Part shown: positions 10,601 to 25,600 of the stretch, piece after piece
Numbering within the stretch: position 1 is the stretch's first letter
Layout of the letters: every line of letters starts with the position of its first letter
NCBI RefSeq assembly: GCF_947507565.1
Contig: NC_089189.1
Span: 1,116,001 to 1,180,000 of the forward strand
Direction: 5' to 3'
Length of the DNA stretch: 64,000 bases
From: Oscarella lobularis
Taxonomy: Eukaryota; Porifera; Homoscleromorpha; Homosclerophorida; Oscarellidae
Made by a program: the position numbers and the translations under genes
The notes under the pieces: model-generated
What the model saw: the letters and a program-made list of their open reading frames with translations, nothing else
Database searches by the model: none
What the model was told of the DNA's origin: nothing

Positions 10601-13600
10601 CGTATTGGCATCGAGCGGGCAATTGTCGACGATGTCAGGAACGGTATCTTCATCTGTATCAGCTAAGAGGAGATGTTAGAATATAAATTAATTAATAGGC
10701 GATTAGTGATTCGACGACGTACCGACGCAAGATGCATTGCTGATCGACATCTCGTTGAACGTGTACGTAAACGGCGGACATTTCGTGCAATTTCGACCTC
10801 GACTGCTCTCCTGATACGTACCCTTAGGACAGGGCTGACACGGTTCTAATCCGTGACCCATAGCGTAGTATCCTGGAGCGCAAGGAGCTGTAAAGAAAAG
10901 ACACTGTTAGTTAGCTAGTACAATCAAGGTGTACGCAAAGTTGAATTACCTCTGCACTCGTTTGGCATAACTGTACCGGCGTTCTCAGTGAAATAGTCCG
11001 TCGGACAAGGCATGCAGTTTCGAGCGCCAAACAAGGGCTGGTACGTGTCGAGTGGACAGTCGTCGCAAGGCAAAAAGCTCGTGTTGGAAAACTCTCCCGG
11101 TGGACAGCTGTACGAATAGTTGACGGTCACGTGAATCTCCATGGTGTCGGAAAGCGGCGCGTACGCCGAATCGGTCGCCTCGACGACCACCAAGCAATAC
11201 CGTCGTTGGACAACTGCGAGAATCGGCTGTGGGAAGAAGACGTCTCCCGACAATGAGTCGACTTCCAAAAACGAGCAATTGCCGCCGGATATGTTGTAGC
11301 GTAGTAGCCCATTCAAACCCGGATCTGCATCAGAAGCTAACACCCTGTAGATGACGTAATTGCTTTTGATGACGTCTGCCTCCTGAATGACAACGGACGT
11401 CGTCTTGACCGCGAAAACGGGCGCGTTATCGTTAATCGGTATAATTCTAATCCGATGAGTAGTGATATTTCCGAGTCGAGAACCGTCCCTCGCTTCGACT
11501 AATTCAAGAGTAAATTCTTCGATTTCCTCGGGGATCGTATCATTGACGATTCCAACTTGGATGTACGTCAAGTTGCCGCCCTCCGGGTAGTTGAGACTAA
11601 AGCCGTCGAGCAAGGAGAAATCGTCGCCACTGATTGCCGTTCCATCGACACCCCTCCAAATGACTTCGATGTCGCCGTACATTCCTCTTCGACGAACGAC
11701 GGGCACGGAAACGACGCCGCCGTCACTCTCGATAACCGTCGTCTCGTCGCTGACGAACTCAACGACACCGCGAGCGTCGTCGTTCTCCGTGACGTCGACG
11801 CGAATTTTGCTGTTGTATCCAACGGCAGCATCGGTTGGCCTGGCATAGGTGAGACCGACGACGTACGAGGCGTTCAACTCTGGTACGTTATCGTCAACGA
11901 TCGTGAATTCGATTGTTTGCTTGCCGCCGTCGAAAATCTGCCACTCGGGTCTCAGTAGGGAAATCTGACCGGTGACTTCGTTGCCTTCCAAGTCCCATAC
12001 TTCGGTTTTGAATGCGATCGTGGACAGGGCGACGTCGGCGCGCGAGCAGCGGCGCTCCACGCTGTAGCGGAACGTCGTCACCACTTCGGGGGTTGTAATG
12101 CTCGGTTCAATTTCGGTGAATTCGACGACGCCGAAGGGATGATTCGTCGACGCGAGAATGACGATGGTGAAGTAGCGTTCGGTGTCGATTAACGCCGGCT
12201 GGGAGACGCTGACGAGACGAACTTGCACTGTCGCCGACGAAAAGCCCGTCACGTCGCTGACGTTGAGTTGGAGGACTGCGGTCTGTTGGCTCTCGACGAA
12301 GGAGAGAGTCCCCGTTTGAGAGGCGGAGACACCGAAGCCGGCGAGAGGTTCGGCGCTCCAATTGACGGTTGCCGTGCCGACAAAGCCAAACGATCGTCGT
12401 ACGGTCACGGATATGGAATTCTGGCCGAACCATCCGCACAAGTGAGTGTCGTCGAAATGGAAGACGCCGTATTGTTGCGGGTAGCTGAAAAATAGGGCTA
12501 CTTGCACTGAGGGAACGTGTGCCATGAAGGCAGTGACTGTTCTTTCTTCCTTGTCTACTTCCTGTTGAGGTAGCAGCCAATGGGTGCCGTTCCAGAGATG
12601 GACGACTGGTTCGATTGTTTCAGGATCGACGGCATGATGGGTGACATTCGGATTAGCTTCCAGCATCGACTGGGTGTTGTAGGCTGTGTCTAGAGAAGCC
12701 GGTGGATCCATCAGAGCCGACGGATTTGACGACGACAGAAGGACGGTGTAGTCGCCATACAAAAGATCCTACGCACAAATAAAACATTCAGATTTAGTGG
12801 TGTGTGCGTGAGGATAAATTGACAACAGGAGAGGGCTACGAGCAGACAAAGACCTCTTCAAATTCTAGACTTCTATCCGTTATCGTAATAAATTTAATCG
12901 CAAAGCAAACATGAAGGTTTTGAGGAAGACAAAGGGATAGTATTAGTGCATTGGGTGCGAGGAATCGAGGAATAGTAGACGATTTGCAATCCCTGCTAGG
13001 TGGTAGTGAAGTGAGGCCCCTTTGGGACCTCACAGACGCGTTGTTTGGAAGTCAAAAAACGGGTCTTCTACGCGAAAACGTTTACTTACCCGCACAGCTC
13101 CAGAGGGAATATTGGCGCTCGGATTGATCTGCTGAATGGTAGAGCGACGTCTTCTTCTCGACGACGAAGTGGACTCAACCGTTAAAATGATGCCTGGCGG
13201 AGAGGCATCGGGCTCGAGCCGCAAGGCACCGGTCGATCCCTCCGACCCAGGAGGCAGCGCTGTAGCGTTACCGATATCGAGATCGACATTAACCGGCGTC
13301 GTTCCTAGATAGATCGAAGTGCCCTCTTCCGTTTCAACCTCCGCTTTGCCTATCAGAACCCCGTCGCTGGCAGCAAATGTGAACATCTCGGCGCCGTTGT
13401 AAACTCTCAGTAAGATGTAATAGGTTGCCTTCTGTTCGAGAACCAGATCGCCGACAATCCATTCGACGTCGTTTCCGGCCGATTTGTAGTCGCGAACGTC
13501 CGCGGTCGTCGGCGTCGTTCCCACGGCGATCATGTATTCCGAGATGCCACTTTCGTTGTCGTGAGCCGACCAGTAAGCCCTCAAATAATCCGTACTCAAT

Positions 13601-16600
13601 TGGGAGTCTATATCGACCGATCCGTTTGATCCGTCGCGGACGAAATGAACGACGGGTGGCGTCGGATCGATGATGAATCCGTTCGAACTGCTAGAGGCAT
13701 TAAGTCGCGCCCAATTGACGGCTACGACTGTGGAGTAGTACCAGACTCCGATAGAGAACACGCAAGCCGTGCAGACGACTTCTTCGGTGGTTCCCGAAAC
13801 CGAATCGAAGTCCACGACGTCGCAGAGGCCGGGTGCCGTTCCTACGCACCACCAGTATTCCTTCAGTTCCGATTCGCCGTCGTAGAAACCGCCCCAGCTG
13901 ACCGTCAATTCGAAGTCGGCCATGCTGGACGAATCCAAATCGGTTTGATTTTTTCCGTCGTATACTTCGCCGGCGACGGGCGGAGTAAAGTCGACGGTGA
14001 GAGTTTGAGATTCGTGAGTGACTAGCTGCCCGGCTTCGTCTTCTGCCGTCACTTCGATGTGATATTCTCCGTCGAGTTCGAGATCGAGAGGAGACGCCCA
14101 CATGGTTATGTAGGATTGATCTTCGGCTAGACACTGACTCTGTGCACATGTCGTGCAATCGTCCTGAGTTCCGCCGGAGCTTCGTTTTCCGTCGGCGCAC
14201 GGACGGCACTGCAACGAGAACTCCCTTGCGTTGGTGCGGGAACGAGCGCTATTGGGCCAGCAGAAGGACGCGAGATGAAGTCGCGGAGACGAATCGTTTG
14301 TCGTGTTGAAGGCGAAGGCGATGACTTGGTCTCGGATACTTGCGGACGTTATTCTTGCACCGTTGCTCATATCCACTTGGATGATACCCACGTGCTGACA
14401 ATACGCTCTGTCCCCCATATTCTTCACCAACGTCACGGACGTGCCGCCTTCGTCGGATACCGCGTTCAAAACGTGAGCGCCGTCTGCTGTTTCATCGATC
14501 TCCATAATGTCGTCGTAAGAAGATACGCTTCCGTTAAAATGACAGAGACGACCAACAACTCCTGATGACGTGATCGAAAACAAATTCCACTCGCCGTTGG
14601 CTGAAATGACAGCGATTCTATTGCTGTGAGGAAACAATCTTGCTGCTGTTAGAGTTCTCGGAAATCCCAAAACAGTGGCTGACGACATCGAAGTAAGAAC
14701 GCTCAAACTGCCGCTGTTTGATGAATAGACAGTGACAACGCCTGCTGACGGCTGGGCGACGGCAAGTTGACCAAATTCGTTTCGAGATATCTGTACGTTG
14801 TTTGTTGTAGCGATATCGGTCGCTGCTTGCCAAACTGAAGCGCCTGACGAAAAGGCAACCGAGCCGCAATACAGACGATACGAGTTGTCAGAAAGTACTA
14901 CAACCAGATCAATCGTAATGGTTTCGTTTGGATAACGGGAATTGACAATTTCAACTGGACGCGGATCAACACGAGCTACTGACGGCGAAACATCAAAACG
15001 AATTGCTGACGGTGAAAACGCAGACAAAGTCAAGGGCTCGAGTCGAATCGCCGTCTCCGACGAGGCATTGAAGAACAACAATTTATCATTATATACAACG
15101 ATAACGAGTTCTTCGCCAATAACTGAGGGCAAATCTCCGCTCGCCGTCACAGGAAACACTTGCACTTTCGACGTATCTCTTTCCCAAACGAAGGCGACGT
15201 ATTGCAAGTTAGCAACGACGAAACGGTTCCTCGATATGAGTCGGGTCGTCGTCGGACCGGTTAAGCTGACAAACGACAAAGTGGCGTCGGGAGTCGTCAC
15301 GGAAATCGGCAGTTCTCCGACACCGCGACAACACGGCGAATACGTCGGCGTATAGGCACCGATAGTCGTCGAATTCAGGATAACAATGCTCGTAGCGTTG
15401 TCGTCAATAGCTTCAGCTGCCGTCACGTTAGTGGTTTCATTGCCCGAATCCTGGAAGATGGTCCACGAGAAGCCGGTGCGCGGAGGAAGATTCAAATGCG
15501 AGTAGTTCGATTGGCACAACACTTCTCCGGGCGACGTCAAGCGAATGGCACCGCCGATGCCGTCTTCCGAACTCGACGCATTGACGGCGAAGCGATAGCC
15601 GTCGTACGTCTCGGCGCTGAAGCACATTTCGATGGGCACTTGTCTGACGCCGTCGGAAACGGCCGACGTTTCGAGACCGGCACGATTTCGCGCCGTGATT
15701 TCCACAGTGTACCGACCGCCCATAGTAACGTTAATGACAAGCGGTATAACCACGTTCGTTTGCTCTGTCAAATCCGTAGTCGTCTGCACTGCAATTCCGT
15801 CCGACCAAAAACCGCCTTCAACGTTGAACGAATGCTCGTAAACCGTATACGTATAACCGAGGATACCGCTCTCGGGATCGGAAAAGTCTTTCCACCAGGC
15901 ACGCAGCACGTTGTCGTCGGAAAAGTAGTCTTGTTCGTAGCCGGCGCTTTCCTCGCCGTCGTACACGTGACCGGCAATGGGAGGTGTCTTATCGACCATT
16001 ACGCCGTCGGAAAACGCCTCCGACTTCAAACCGGCCCTGTTCATTGCCGACACGCAAGCGACGAGTTTGGAACCTGGATTCAAGACGAAATTGGAACCGA
16101 TTGCATGTAAGCCTGCTCCGGCTTCCGTCTCGGCGATGTACTGCTGCGAAATTGGCTCGACCAGTTTTACTTGCCACGTGTAGAAGTCGATACTGCTCTC
16201 CTCGTCGACGAACGCCGTCCAACTAGCCGAAACCACCGTCGATGTCGTCTGATAGTCTATGTCTTCAAATTTGATTCCGTCGTATACTTCGCCTGGTACG
16301 GGTGGAGTAAAATCAATGAGAACGCCGTCCGAACGCGACGTCGATCGGAGACCGACGCGATTGACTGCCGTGACGGTGACGGCGTACGTGAGTCCGTTGT
16401 CTAAGTAGAGTCCAAAGAAATCGGCGCTCGTCGCCAACCCAACACTCATGCAACCGATCGTTCTCGTTTCGTTGTCGAGTCCGTAGCAGGCGACGAAATC
16501 CTCGATTCCGCTCTGAGCGTCGGCGAACTCGAACCAATGCGCCGTCAGATGACTGTCGTTCGACTGATACATGCGATTTCCCTCTTCCAGTTTCCCGTCG

Positions 16601-19600
16601 GCCACTTGACCCTGATCGGGACTGGTGCCGTCGAGGACGACGAAATCGGCGGACGTGATTTCGGAATAGAGTCCAACGAGATTGTAGGCTCGTATCGTCG
16701 CACGATAGGTCTTACCGTCGCTGAGACCCGCGCCGGATAAAGTGACGTTCGTCAGAAGCGAGACGTCGATGTACTCGGCTGTCGCACTGTCTTCTCGAGC
16801 GACCATGGCAAACGAATACGAGGATATTTCAGTTTCGGTTTCGTAGAATCCGCTCCAGGAGAGAGTCAGGTTGTCGGCGCTCAGCACGTAGCCACTCACA
16901 GTCGCTCCGTGAACGTCGAAGAGAGCCGCTCCCACGCCGGGCGGCGTCGTGTCGATCAGATAACCGTCCGAACACACCGTCGACGTCAAACCGGCTCTAT
17001 TCTCGCATTCGACGCACACGTAAATGAAACTTCCCGACGGAAGCGCGTAGCCAGTCGACGACGCCGAGGTCACCGTTCCGACATCGATGCGGCTGAAAAT
17101 GTCGTCGGCGCCGTAGGACGAGCCCGCCCACCAGTAGCATGTCTTGATCAAGCTCACGTTGTCGCTGAACTGATCCCAACTGGCCGATATTGTAGTATCG
17201 TCGCTCGACGAATCGATATCCGTTTCTCCCGTTCCGTCGATGACTTGTTGACCTTTCACCGGCGGCGTGCTGTCGACAACGACGCCGTCAGTTATGGCGA
17301 CACTGCGCAAGCCGACCTTGTTGACGGCATAGACGGCGACGAAGTACTGCACGCCGTCTTTGAGAGAGAGTCCCGAAGCAGACGCTCGATCGGTCGTGGA
17401 GACGTCGACGCACTGTCGCGTATCGTTCGCGCCGGGAGTCGTACCGATGCACCAACTGTAGTAGTCGATAGACGATTCGTTGTCTCCGAATCCGTACCAG
17501 CGAACGGAAAGCGTCGTATTACTGGACTGGTACTCGACATTGACGCCGTCTTCGTTGTCGACGACGCTGCCGGCTACCGGCGCCGAATTGTCGAATATCG
17601 TGCACTCGGACACGGCGTAGGAAACGAGTTTCGCGCAATTCTCGACGCGAACGGCGACATAGTAGCAAGCGCCAAACGTCACCGTCACCGACGAGCTGAC
17701 GGCCGACGTCGCGGTGCCGACGTCGGTGAGAGTTTCCACGCAATGGTGCGCCGTCGTGTTCGAACAGATCGACCACTTGACATTCAGAATACCCGTCTCC
17801 GGATCGGCGATGTCCCAGAAGGCGCCTATTTCTTCGTTCCACAGTTCGTAACGCTCGTAGGGACGACTCCTGCGGCCCATTTTCACCGACGATATCACTG
17901 GCGACGTGTCGTCGACGGTGAAACCGTTCGAAGCGACGGTTGTATTCGAACCGGCGCTATTGATCGCTTCGACTAAATTATAAACGACTGTTCCGCTGGC
18001 AATTTGTAAGCCGTTCGCTGAAACGTTTGTTCGCAAACCGACGCTGTTCCACGGTAGAATGTCGTCTCGGCTCGTTGACGTTCCTATGGCCCAACGGTAT
18101 TCGACAATCGTACTCACGTCTTCGAAAAAGTCGACCCAATTGCTGAGAACGCCTGTCGTGAAGTTCTGATATGTAATATCGATGGTTGTGTAGCCGTCGA
18201 TGACCGTTCCCACAGACGGTGGAGTCGTGTCGATTATCGTGCCTTCGGATGCGGCCACCGACGAAAGTCCAGCGCCATTTAGTACCGTCAGAGTCGCGTA
18301 ATACGTTGCAGCTTGCGTCAACGACAATCCGCTGATCGTCACCTCGCGTCGACTCGTCGGCGTCACGTCGACGCTCTTCACGTCGCATTTCTCCGGCTCC
18401 GTTCCAATGCACGCCGTTATCGATTGAAGCCCGCTGTCCAAGTCCGTTATCGGCGACCAGACGACCGTCACCGCCGACGCGTCGTTTTGAATCGTTACGT
18501 GTTTCTTTGCGCCGATCGTCACGGTTCCCATTACGGGCGGCGTCGAGTCGAATACGATCGATTCCGACATGCTTTGCACCCAAAGCCCGGCCTTGTTATA
18601 CGCCTTGACTCTGGCGACGTAGCACTGGCCGGGAGTCAAATCCAGCCCCTCTTTAACCACTTCCGGCTCGTTCTGAACGTTTTCCCACGGAACGACGCAC
18701 TCGACGAGATTCTCGAAACACAACGACCATACGTAGTAGCCCATCGAACTCTCCGGATCGATAAAGTCTTTCCATTTGACCGTAAACGGCCCAGTTCCTC
18801 CAACGAAATGCATACTGCTATTTTCGGTCTTTTCAATTGCCACGCTTCCCGCTCGGGGTGCAGTACGATCGACTAGTATCCCGTCAGACGAAACCAGCGT
18901 GCGTAGTCCTATTCCATTCACAGCCGTGACGGAAACGTAGTACCAGACGCCAGGTGTAAGTCGTTCCGAATCCAAATAATATTCCGTAGCCGTTCCGACA
19001 GACACGGGCTCCTGGAGTTCTGACGCTCCCGGCGATCGCCCAACCGAAACGAGATACTCGGCGATTCCAGTGTCCGGATCGTCGAAATCGGCCCAGACGA
19101 CGTAAATGCTTCCCGTTCCCGTGTAGTAATCGATTTCGTCCGTGAGACTGCCTTCGGCGACGGTGCCGTTCGCCGGCGCCGTCAGATCGCCTTTGACGGG
19201 AGCCGATTGAACGGAGACGAAGTTCTCCGCCATGTCGTACGCGGTGACGGTGACGTAGTAGAGCGAGCCTTGTTGAACGTCGATCGACGGACTGACTTTC
19301 GACGTCGATAAACCGACGGACGCGGTCGATAGAACGTTCGCACTTCCCGGCGACGTGCCGATTGCCCACTCGTAGCGATTGAGACCGCTCTCGTCGCGGA
19401 AATCCATCCATTTCGCGCTGATTTTGTCGTCCTGCCATTTCGCCGTCACCGTTCCCGGGTTCGGATCGTGGAAGTCGAAGACGACGGGACCGGCGGTTTC
19501 GGTGAAGTAGAGTCCGGCTTGGTTTTTCACTGTTAACGTCAAATAGGTGGACGTGTCTTCGCTGATGTTGAGCGTTTTGATCTTGTAGCGATTCACCGGC

Positions 19601-22600
19601 GCGATCGTCGTCTGAGGAACCAAATCGGAGAAATGAGCCGACGTGCCGATGGAGAACTTATACTCGGCTATGGGACTCTCGTCGTCGGAACAATTCCACG
19701 AAATCCAGACGTTCTGCAGCGAATTGACGTACTCCAAATTTCCGGACAAGCCAAATCCGAGATAGCGACAATAGGCCGGCGTCGTGTCGATAGTGATGCC
19801 GTCCGATGCGGCTTGGACAGTGAAATCGCGATTGTTCGTAGCGACGACGGTGATGTAGTACGTCACACCGTGCTCCAGAGGAAGAACGTTCAGCTTGTGC
19901 GCTTTCTCGGCCAGTTCGACGTTCGTTAGATTCAAAATGCTCGTATCGTTCGGCGTGACGCCGACACCCCACGAATAGGCCTTGATTCCGAAGACGGGAT
20001 CGCGAAATTGTTCCCATCGACTCCACATTCCGACTGTGTGCGGTTGATAGTCCTCGTCGAAGTAGCCGGGGCCGTCGAAGACGAAGCCCGCCTTGAAGGC
20101 GCCGAACGTCACGTTGAAGGTAATCGAGGCGACGTACGATTGCAATCCGACGCCGTTTTCCGCGCGCAAAACGACTTGATAACTGTTCATGTTGAAAAGA
20201 CGAATCATGTTCACTTGCACCGAATTTCCTCCGAGAACGTCGCCCAACGTTCGATAGGTCAACGCTTTGAAATCGGGAACGGACGAATTAGTGTTGATGA
20301 GAGCCCAAGACAACGTCTCGACGCCCGTTTCGACGTCAGATATTTTCTGCCAGACGATGAGAAGAGCCGCGTCGTCGATATAGGTTTCGCTGTCTGCGAA
20401 ATTGCGCGCAGGATAAACGATTTCCACAGTGAGGTCGCCTTCGAAAATCGGCGGCGTGCCATCGCTCACAGAAATAGCGCTCTCTCTCGACTTCGCGCTA
20501 GCCTCATTCGCAACGACCAAATAGAAATAATACGTCGTCGGCGAAGTGACCACCACGAAGTCTTTCGTCGAGACGCTGAAGCTCTTTCCGACCGAAGTCA
20601 AAGCCAAAACGTCGTATTTCCCGTCTTCCGTTCCCATGCCGAATTCCGACTCGGCGATGCCGCTCTCGTTGTCGCGAGCGATCCACGTCAACAGGAACGT
20701 CTCGCCGGTCGGATCGTAGACGATCGTAAAGTCCAATATCTCGGGCGGCGACGAGTCGACGATGACGCCGTCCGATCGGAACTCCTTCGTCAGTCCGGCG
20801 CCGTTTTCGATGACGAGACGAGCGTAGAAGCGATCGCCTTCGGCCAATTGCAGTCGACTGGCGACGGCGACGATCGCGTCCTTGTCGACGATCACTTCGG
20901 TCGAAACGCTCGTCTTGTCGTTCACCGCGAACCAACGTATGGACGTGATGTTCGACTCGTCGTCGGCGCAATCCCAATTGACTCCCAACGGCGCGCCGGA
21001 CGACTGGAATTGGTAGTCGAAGCCTTGACGAGCGCCGTCGAAGACGTACGTGCAATTCGGCGGCGTCGGATCGATGATAATTCCGTCCGACGTCGCGCTC
21101 GCGAAGAGACCGGCACCGTTGTACCCGGTCACCTTGATCTGATAGAAACCGCCCGGTTGAAGTCCTGCATCGATAGTTACTTGATTGGCTCCGACGACTT
21201 TCGTGACAGTGTTGCCACTGAGAGGCGGTGGAATAATTTCTACGTCGTAATACAAGATGCCACTCTGAATATCGCTGATGAGCCAATTGGCCGAGATTTG
21301 GCTGACGCTCGACTGGAAGTCAGCGTCTCGCGCCGGGTTCAAACCGTCCTTGACGAAACTGGCAATCGGCGGGGTCGAATCGACAGCGATACCGTCCGTC
21401 GTGTTGACCGTGCGAAGACCGGCCGTATTGAGAAGTATGAGCGTCGAGAAGAGGGTGACCCCTTCTTGGAGGATAATGTCGCGATTGATGGCGACGCCGG
21501 CGTTCACGTCGACGTATTTTCGCAATAGGGTCGAACCGCCAGGATAGAGTCCAATCGTCCACGTCATATTGATCTCGGTGATGTCTTCGGTGCAATTCCA
21601 ATTGACGGCGATGAAACCGGGCTGAGTTTCGTAGTCAACGTCGCCTTCTTGTCCGTCGCCGATGCTGTAGCAGTGAGGCGGCGTCAAGTCGATGGTCACG
21701 CCGTCCGAAATGACGGTAGTCGTCAAACCGGCAAAGTTGACGGCACGAACGGCGGAGTAGTAAGTGACGGCGTGTTGAAGATCGACGCCCAAGTAGGGAC
21801 CGACAGTCGACTTACCGAAACTTCGGAACGGATAGGCGAGCACGAGATCGGGGCCGGTCACATTCGTAGCAATACCGAGAAGATACTGTAAGATATCGGT
21901 GTCCGGATCGACGCATTCGTCCCAGCGAGCGACGTGAAGACCTCTGACAGCGGAAAAGTCGATTTCATTCTGGTAACCTTCGTAAACGCTTCCCAAGCAG
22001 ATCGGCGCCGATACGTCGACGGTGATGCCGTTGGACGACGAAACGGTGGACAAACCGACGAAATCCGTCGCTTTGACGTGACAATAGTACAAAATTCCCG
22101 AGTAAAGACTGAGTCCGGTGAGAACGGATCTCTCCGCGGCGACATCGAAAACGGTCAAATCCTTATACTCGCCGTAGACGTCGTCCGTGTCGTTCAACGT
22201 ACTACCGATGCCGAGTTTCATGTCCGCTATGCCGGACTCGTAATCGTCGATCCATCGCCACTTGCACCACGCCGTACGATTCGTCGACTGATACCTGGCG
22301 TCGAACTCGCCCCAGCCGTCTTGAACGTATCCCTTCACCGGCGCTACGTAGTCGATAATGAAACCGTCCGTCGAGACCTTGGTCACCAAGCCGGCGGCGT
22401 TCGTCACGCGAACCATTATGTAGTATCGACGACCCAATGACAAGCTCGTCAACATGTAGTGCGGATCGCCGCCGACGACGGTCGTGTGATCGAGCCAGTC
22501 GCTGCCGCCGCGGTACGATCCGATCGCCCAATCGGTGTGCACGATGTCCGACACGTCTTCGGTGACGTCCCAGCTGGCGCCAACGTCGATGTCGTCTTGG

Positions 22601-25600
22601 GTGAGATAGTCAATGTCGCTTCGAGGACCGACTCCAGTGTAGTTGAATTCGATGAGATTGGTCAGTACGGGTGGCGTCGTATCGATGCGCGTTCCGTTCG
22701 AATAGACTTCGATGAAGCTTCCCGCACCGTTGTATATTCGCAGTGCAAAACGATAGAAACCGTTGTGGACTCCAGCAATCGTTCGGCCCATCCAATCGAA
22801 ACGGGCTTCGGTGTACTGCCACGTCGTCATCTCCTTGCCAGTGTTGTCTATAACGTTCGTCTCCAAGTAACCGATGCCGCTCTCTTCGTCGCGGAACTGG
22901 TACGTGAAACAGGGCTGCTTCTCCGGCAAATTCAAACTGTCGAGAGGCCAGAAGTCTGCCGTGTCGTACGACAGACACGATCGATAGTTTCCGAACGCCG
23001 ACGTAGCAAATCGCCAGAAATCGATATCTTCGCCGACGACTTGTCCATCGTATAGATCTCCCGCCATAGGCGGCGTATTGTCGATCAAAACGCCGTCGGT
23101 TTCGACGCTCGTACTCAACCCGGCGGCGTTCTCCGCTCGCACGATGACCCGATAGATGGCACCCGTCTCCAAGCTCAAATCCGGAACGCATGTCGACGTT
23201 CGATAGCCGATCGACGCTTCCTCGTAAATGGTACTACCGTTGTTTGCAACAACGGTCACGTAGTACGTCCGTATGGGACTCTGGAGATCGGCAAACGCGC
23301 CGAACCATCGCGCGCACAGCGTATTGTCGGACACCTGAAAATCGACGTCGAGAGCGCGCGCCGCGCCCGCGCCGTCGCGCACGTAGATGTCCGCGTAATC
23401 GGGCGGCGTATCGTCGAGCGATATGCCGTCCGACCACTCGGTCGAATACAATCCCGCCTTGTTGACGACGCGACTCGTGACGTGATATCGAACGCCGCCG
23501 CTGATGACGAACGTGTCGAATTTCACGCGAGCGGTGCCGTTCGGACTGAAGCCGACGTCGGAGAACGGAAGAACGTCCGAGCCGCCCTTGAACGTGCCGA
23601 CGGCGGCGGCGAACGTGTCGAGACCGCTGTCGGGATCGCTGCACGTCCACGTCGCCGTGATCGAGTCCAGCTTCGTCGTGTAGTCGGAGTCGCCTTCGAC
23701 GCCGTCGACGACGTCGAAGACCTGCGAGCAGACGGGATTCGTGTAGTCAACGAGAACGCCGTCGGATTGGACTCGCGTAAAGAGACCGGCTCGATTCCAC
23801 GCTCGTAAATTGACGAAGTACGTCTCCTTGGGAATTAGATTGAGATCTTTGATGTAGCCGTACGAGCTGAGAGCGACGTTGATGAAGTCGAACTCCGGCG
23901 TGCCGGTCGAGTGCGCCAAATTCCAGTCGTAATAATGGATAAAGCTTTCGGGATCGCTGAATCCCATCCAGCACGCTTTGAAGCTCTCCTTCGCGATCTG
24001 ATAGTCCTTGTCCTCGTCGCACGTGAACGAGTCGTCGAAGACGACGCCGGCGACGGGATTCGTGTGATCGATGAGAATGCCGTCGGTCGTCGTGATGCCT
24101 TCGATGCCGAGAGCGTTCATCGCTCGAATGGAGACGTAGTAGATCGTGTTGTGCTTCAGAGTCAACTGATTATTGGCGAGATCGTCCGATTTCTTCGTTT
24201 CGGCGTACGCCAGAACGTCGTCCTGGCCCTTCGTCGTCCCGATGCCCCACTCGATCAACGACACTTCGGTTTCGTCGGTTATTTGGTCGAAACTAGCTTT
24301 GATTGAATTCTCGCTGAAACCGTAATCGATGTCGCTCGACCCCTTAGGCCCGTCGACTAAACCGTGAACCTTCGGCGGCGTCGTGTCGGCGAAAAACGAC
24401 GGAGCACTGACGAACGTCTTCTTTCCGTCGGAATTGCGGCACTCGACCGTGACGGTCACGCGCGAACCGTGCTGAAAGGTCAAACCGGACTTCGTCAGAG
24501 TCGCTCCGTCAGTGAACTCGTTGGAAAAGAGCGTAGGTCCGGAAGTCGACCTCGCTGTGACGTAGTAGTGCAAATATTCAGCTTCGGGATCGGTGAAATC
24601 GGACCACTCGGCGGTGAGCGATTGCTGGTCGTTCTGCTTCGCTTCGACGGTTCCCTTCACCGGAGCGGTACGATCGGGCGTCGAGAGACACAATTCCGGT
24701 ACGGGCGTAAGAGATATGGTATTCGCCGACCATCGGAACAGTTCGATGGTCTTCGAGTACCAAACGCCGATTGTTATGCGACACGACCACGGCTTCCAAC
24801 TGCCGCATTTGATAATAGGACCCAGAATATCGAAGACGAGGCTCAAGGTAACGCTGAGCGGATTAATGTTGATTTTAAGTTCGCCGCACGCCTGCATTAC
24901 CGATCCTTTAACGCGGAGAATCAGCGTGGGTATGAGAGTGGTGTCCATCAGCGTCACGTCTATTCGTATGCCGACTCTCAGTAGCGCCGCTTGGATGGAG
25001 ACTTGACCGCCGACGGTCATGTAGGCGCGTGGAATAATCGAGGCGCGCGCCTCGCGTTCGAGTATGCATAGAGCCGCTTGAAACGTAACTTCAAGATTAC
25101 CCAACGCCCAAAAATCCAAAAAGGCGACGATGCCGAAATAGACGCCGAGATTAATCGATCGATGTTTACAGCCGAACTGGCACGTTCGAAAGAATTCGAT
25201 CTCTTTCTCGTAGAGCGTTCCCTCGCCAACGAGACAATTCGACAAATCGGTCTGACGCTTCGATCTCGTCAGAGGTATCAGCTCTCTCGGCTTGACGACG
25301 TCCTGGCCGAGAACAGTGAGAAAGAGTTCGTTCCTCGAAACGGCGTCACGGATGTTGAGACGATTCTTCAGGACGGGAATAGCCAAGGAAAAGGTACTGT
25401 CTTCCAAATCGGCGCCGGTTACGAGTCGTCTCGCCTGCTCGCCCTGAGCGCCGCTATTGAACGTTACGATCAGATTTTCGCCCGCCGAGGCGAACGTCAC
25501 GTCGACGGCGCCCGACGGCATTCGAACGGCGCGTTGAATAGTCACGCCGGCCTGCCCGAAACGAACGGGAACGCCGCTATACGTCTCATTGACGCCGGGC

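Noticed and set aside
12836-13033. Small open frame in the intron between the giant exon and the Calx-beta exon
   Set aside because: It lies wholly in a 321-nt intron with good splice sites and has no domain.
16909-21528. Long plus-strand open frames (355 and 506 codons) opposite the giant exon
   Set aside because: Antisense to a strongly repetitive coding exon with few TA-rich codons. They are Arg/Asp-rich without recognisable domains, and similar frames recur at the same offset in each FN3-like repeat.
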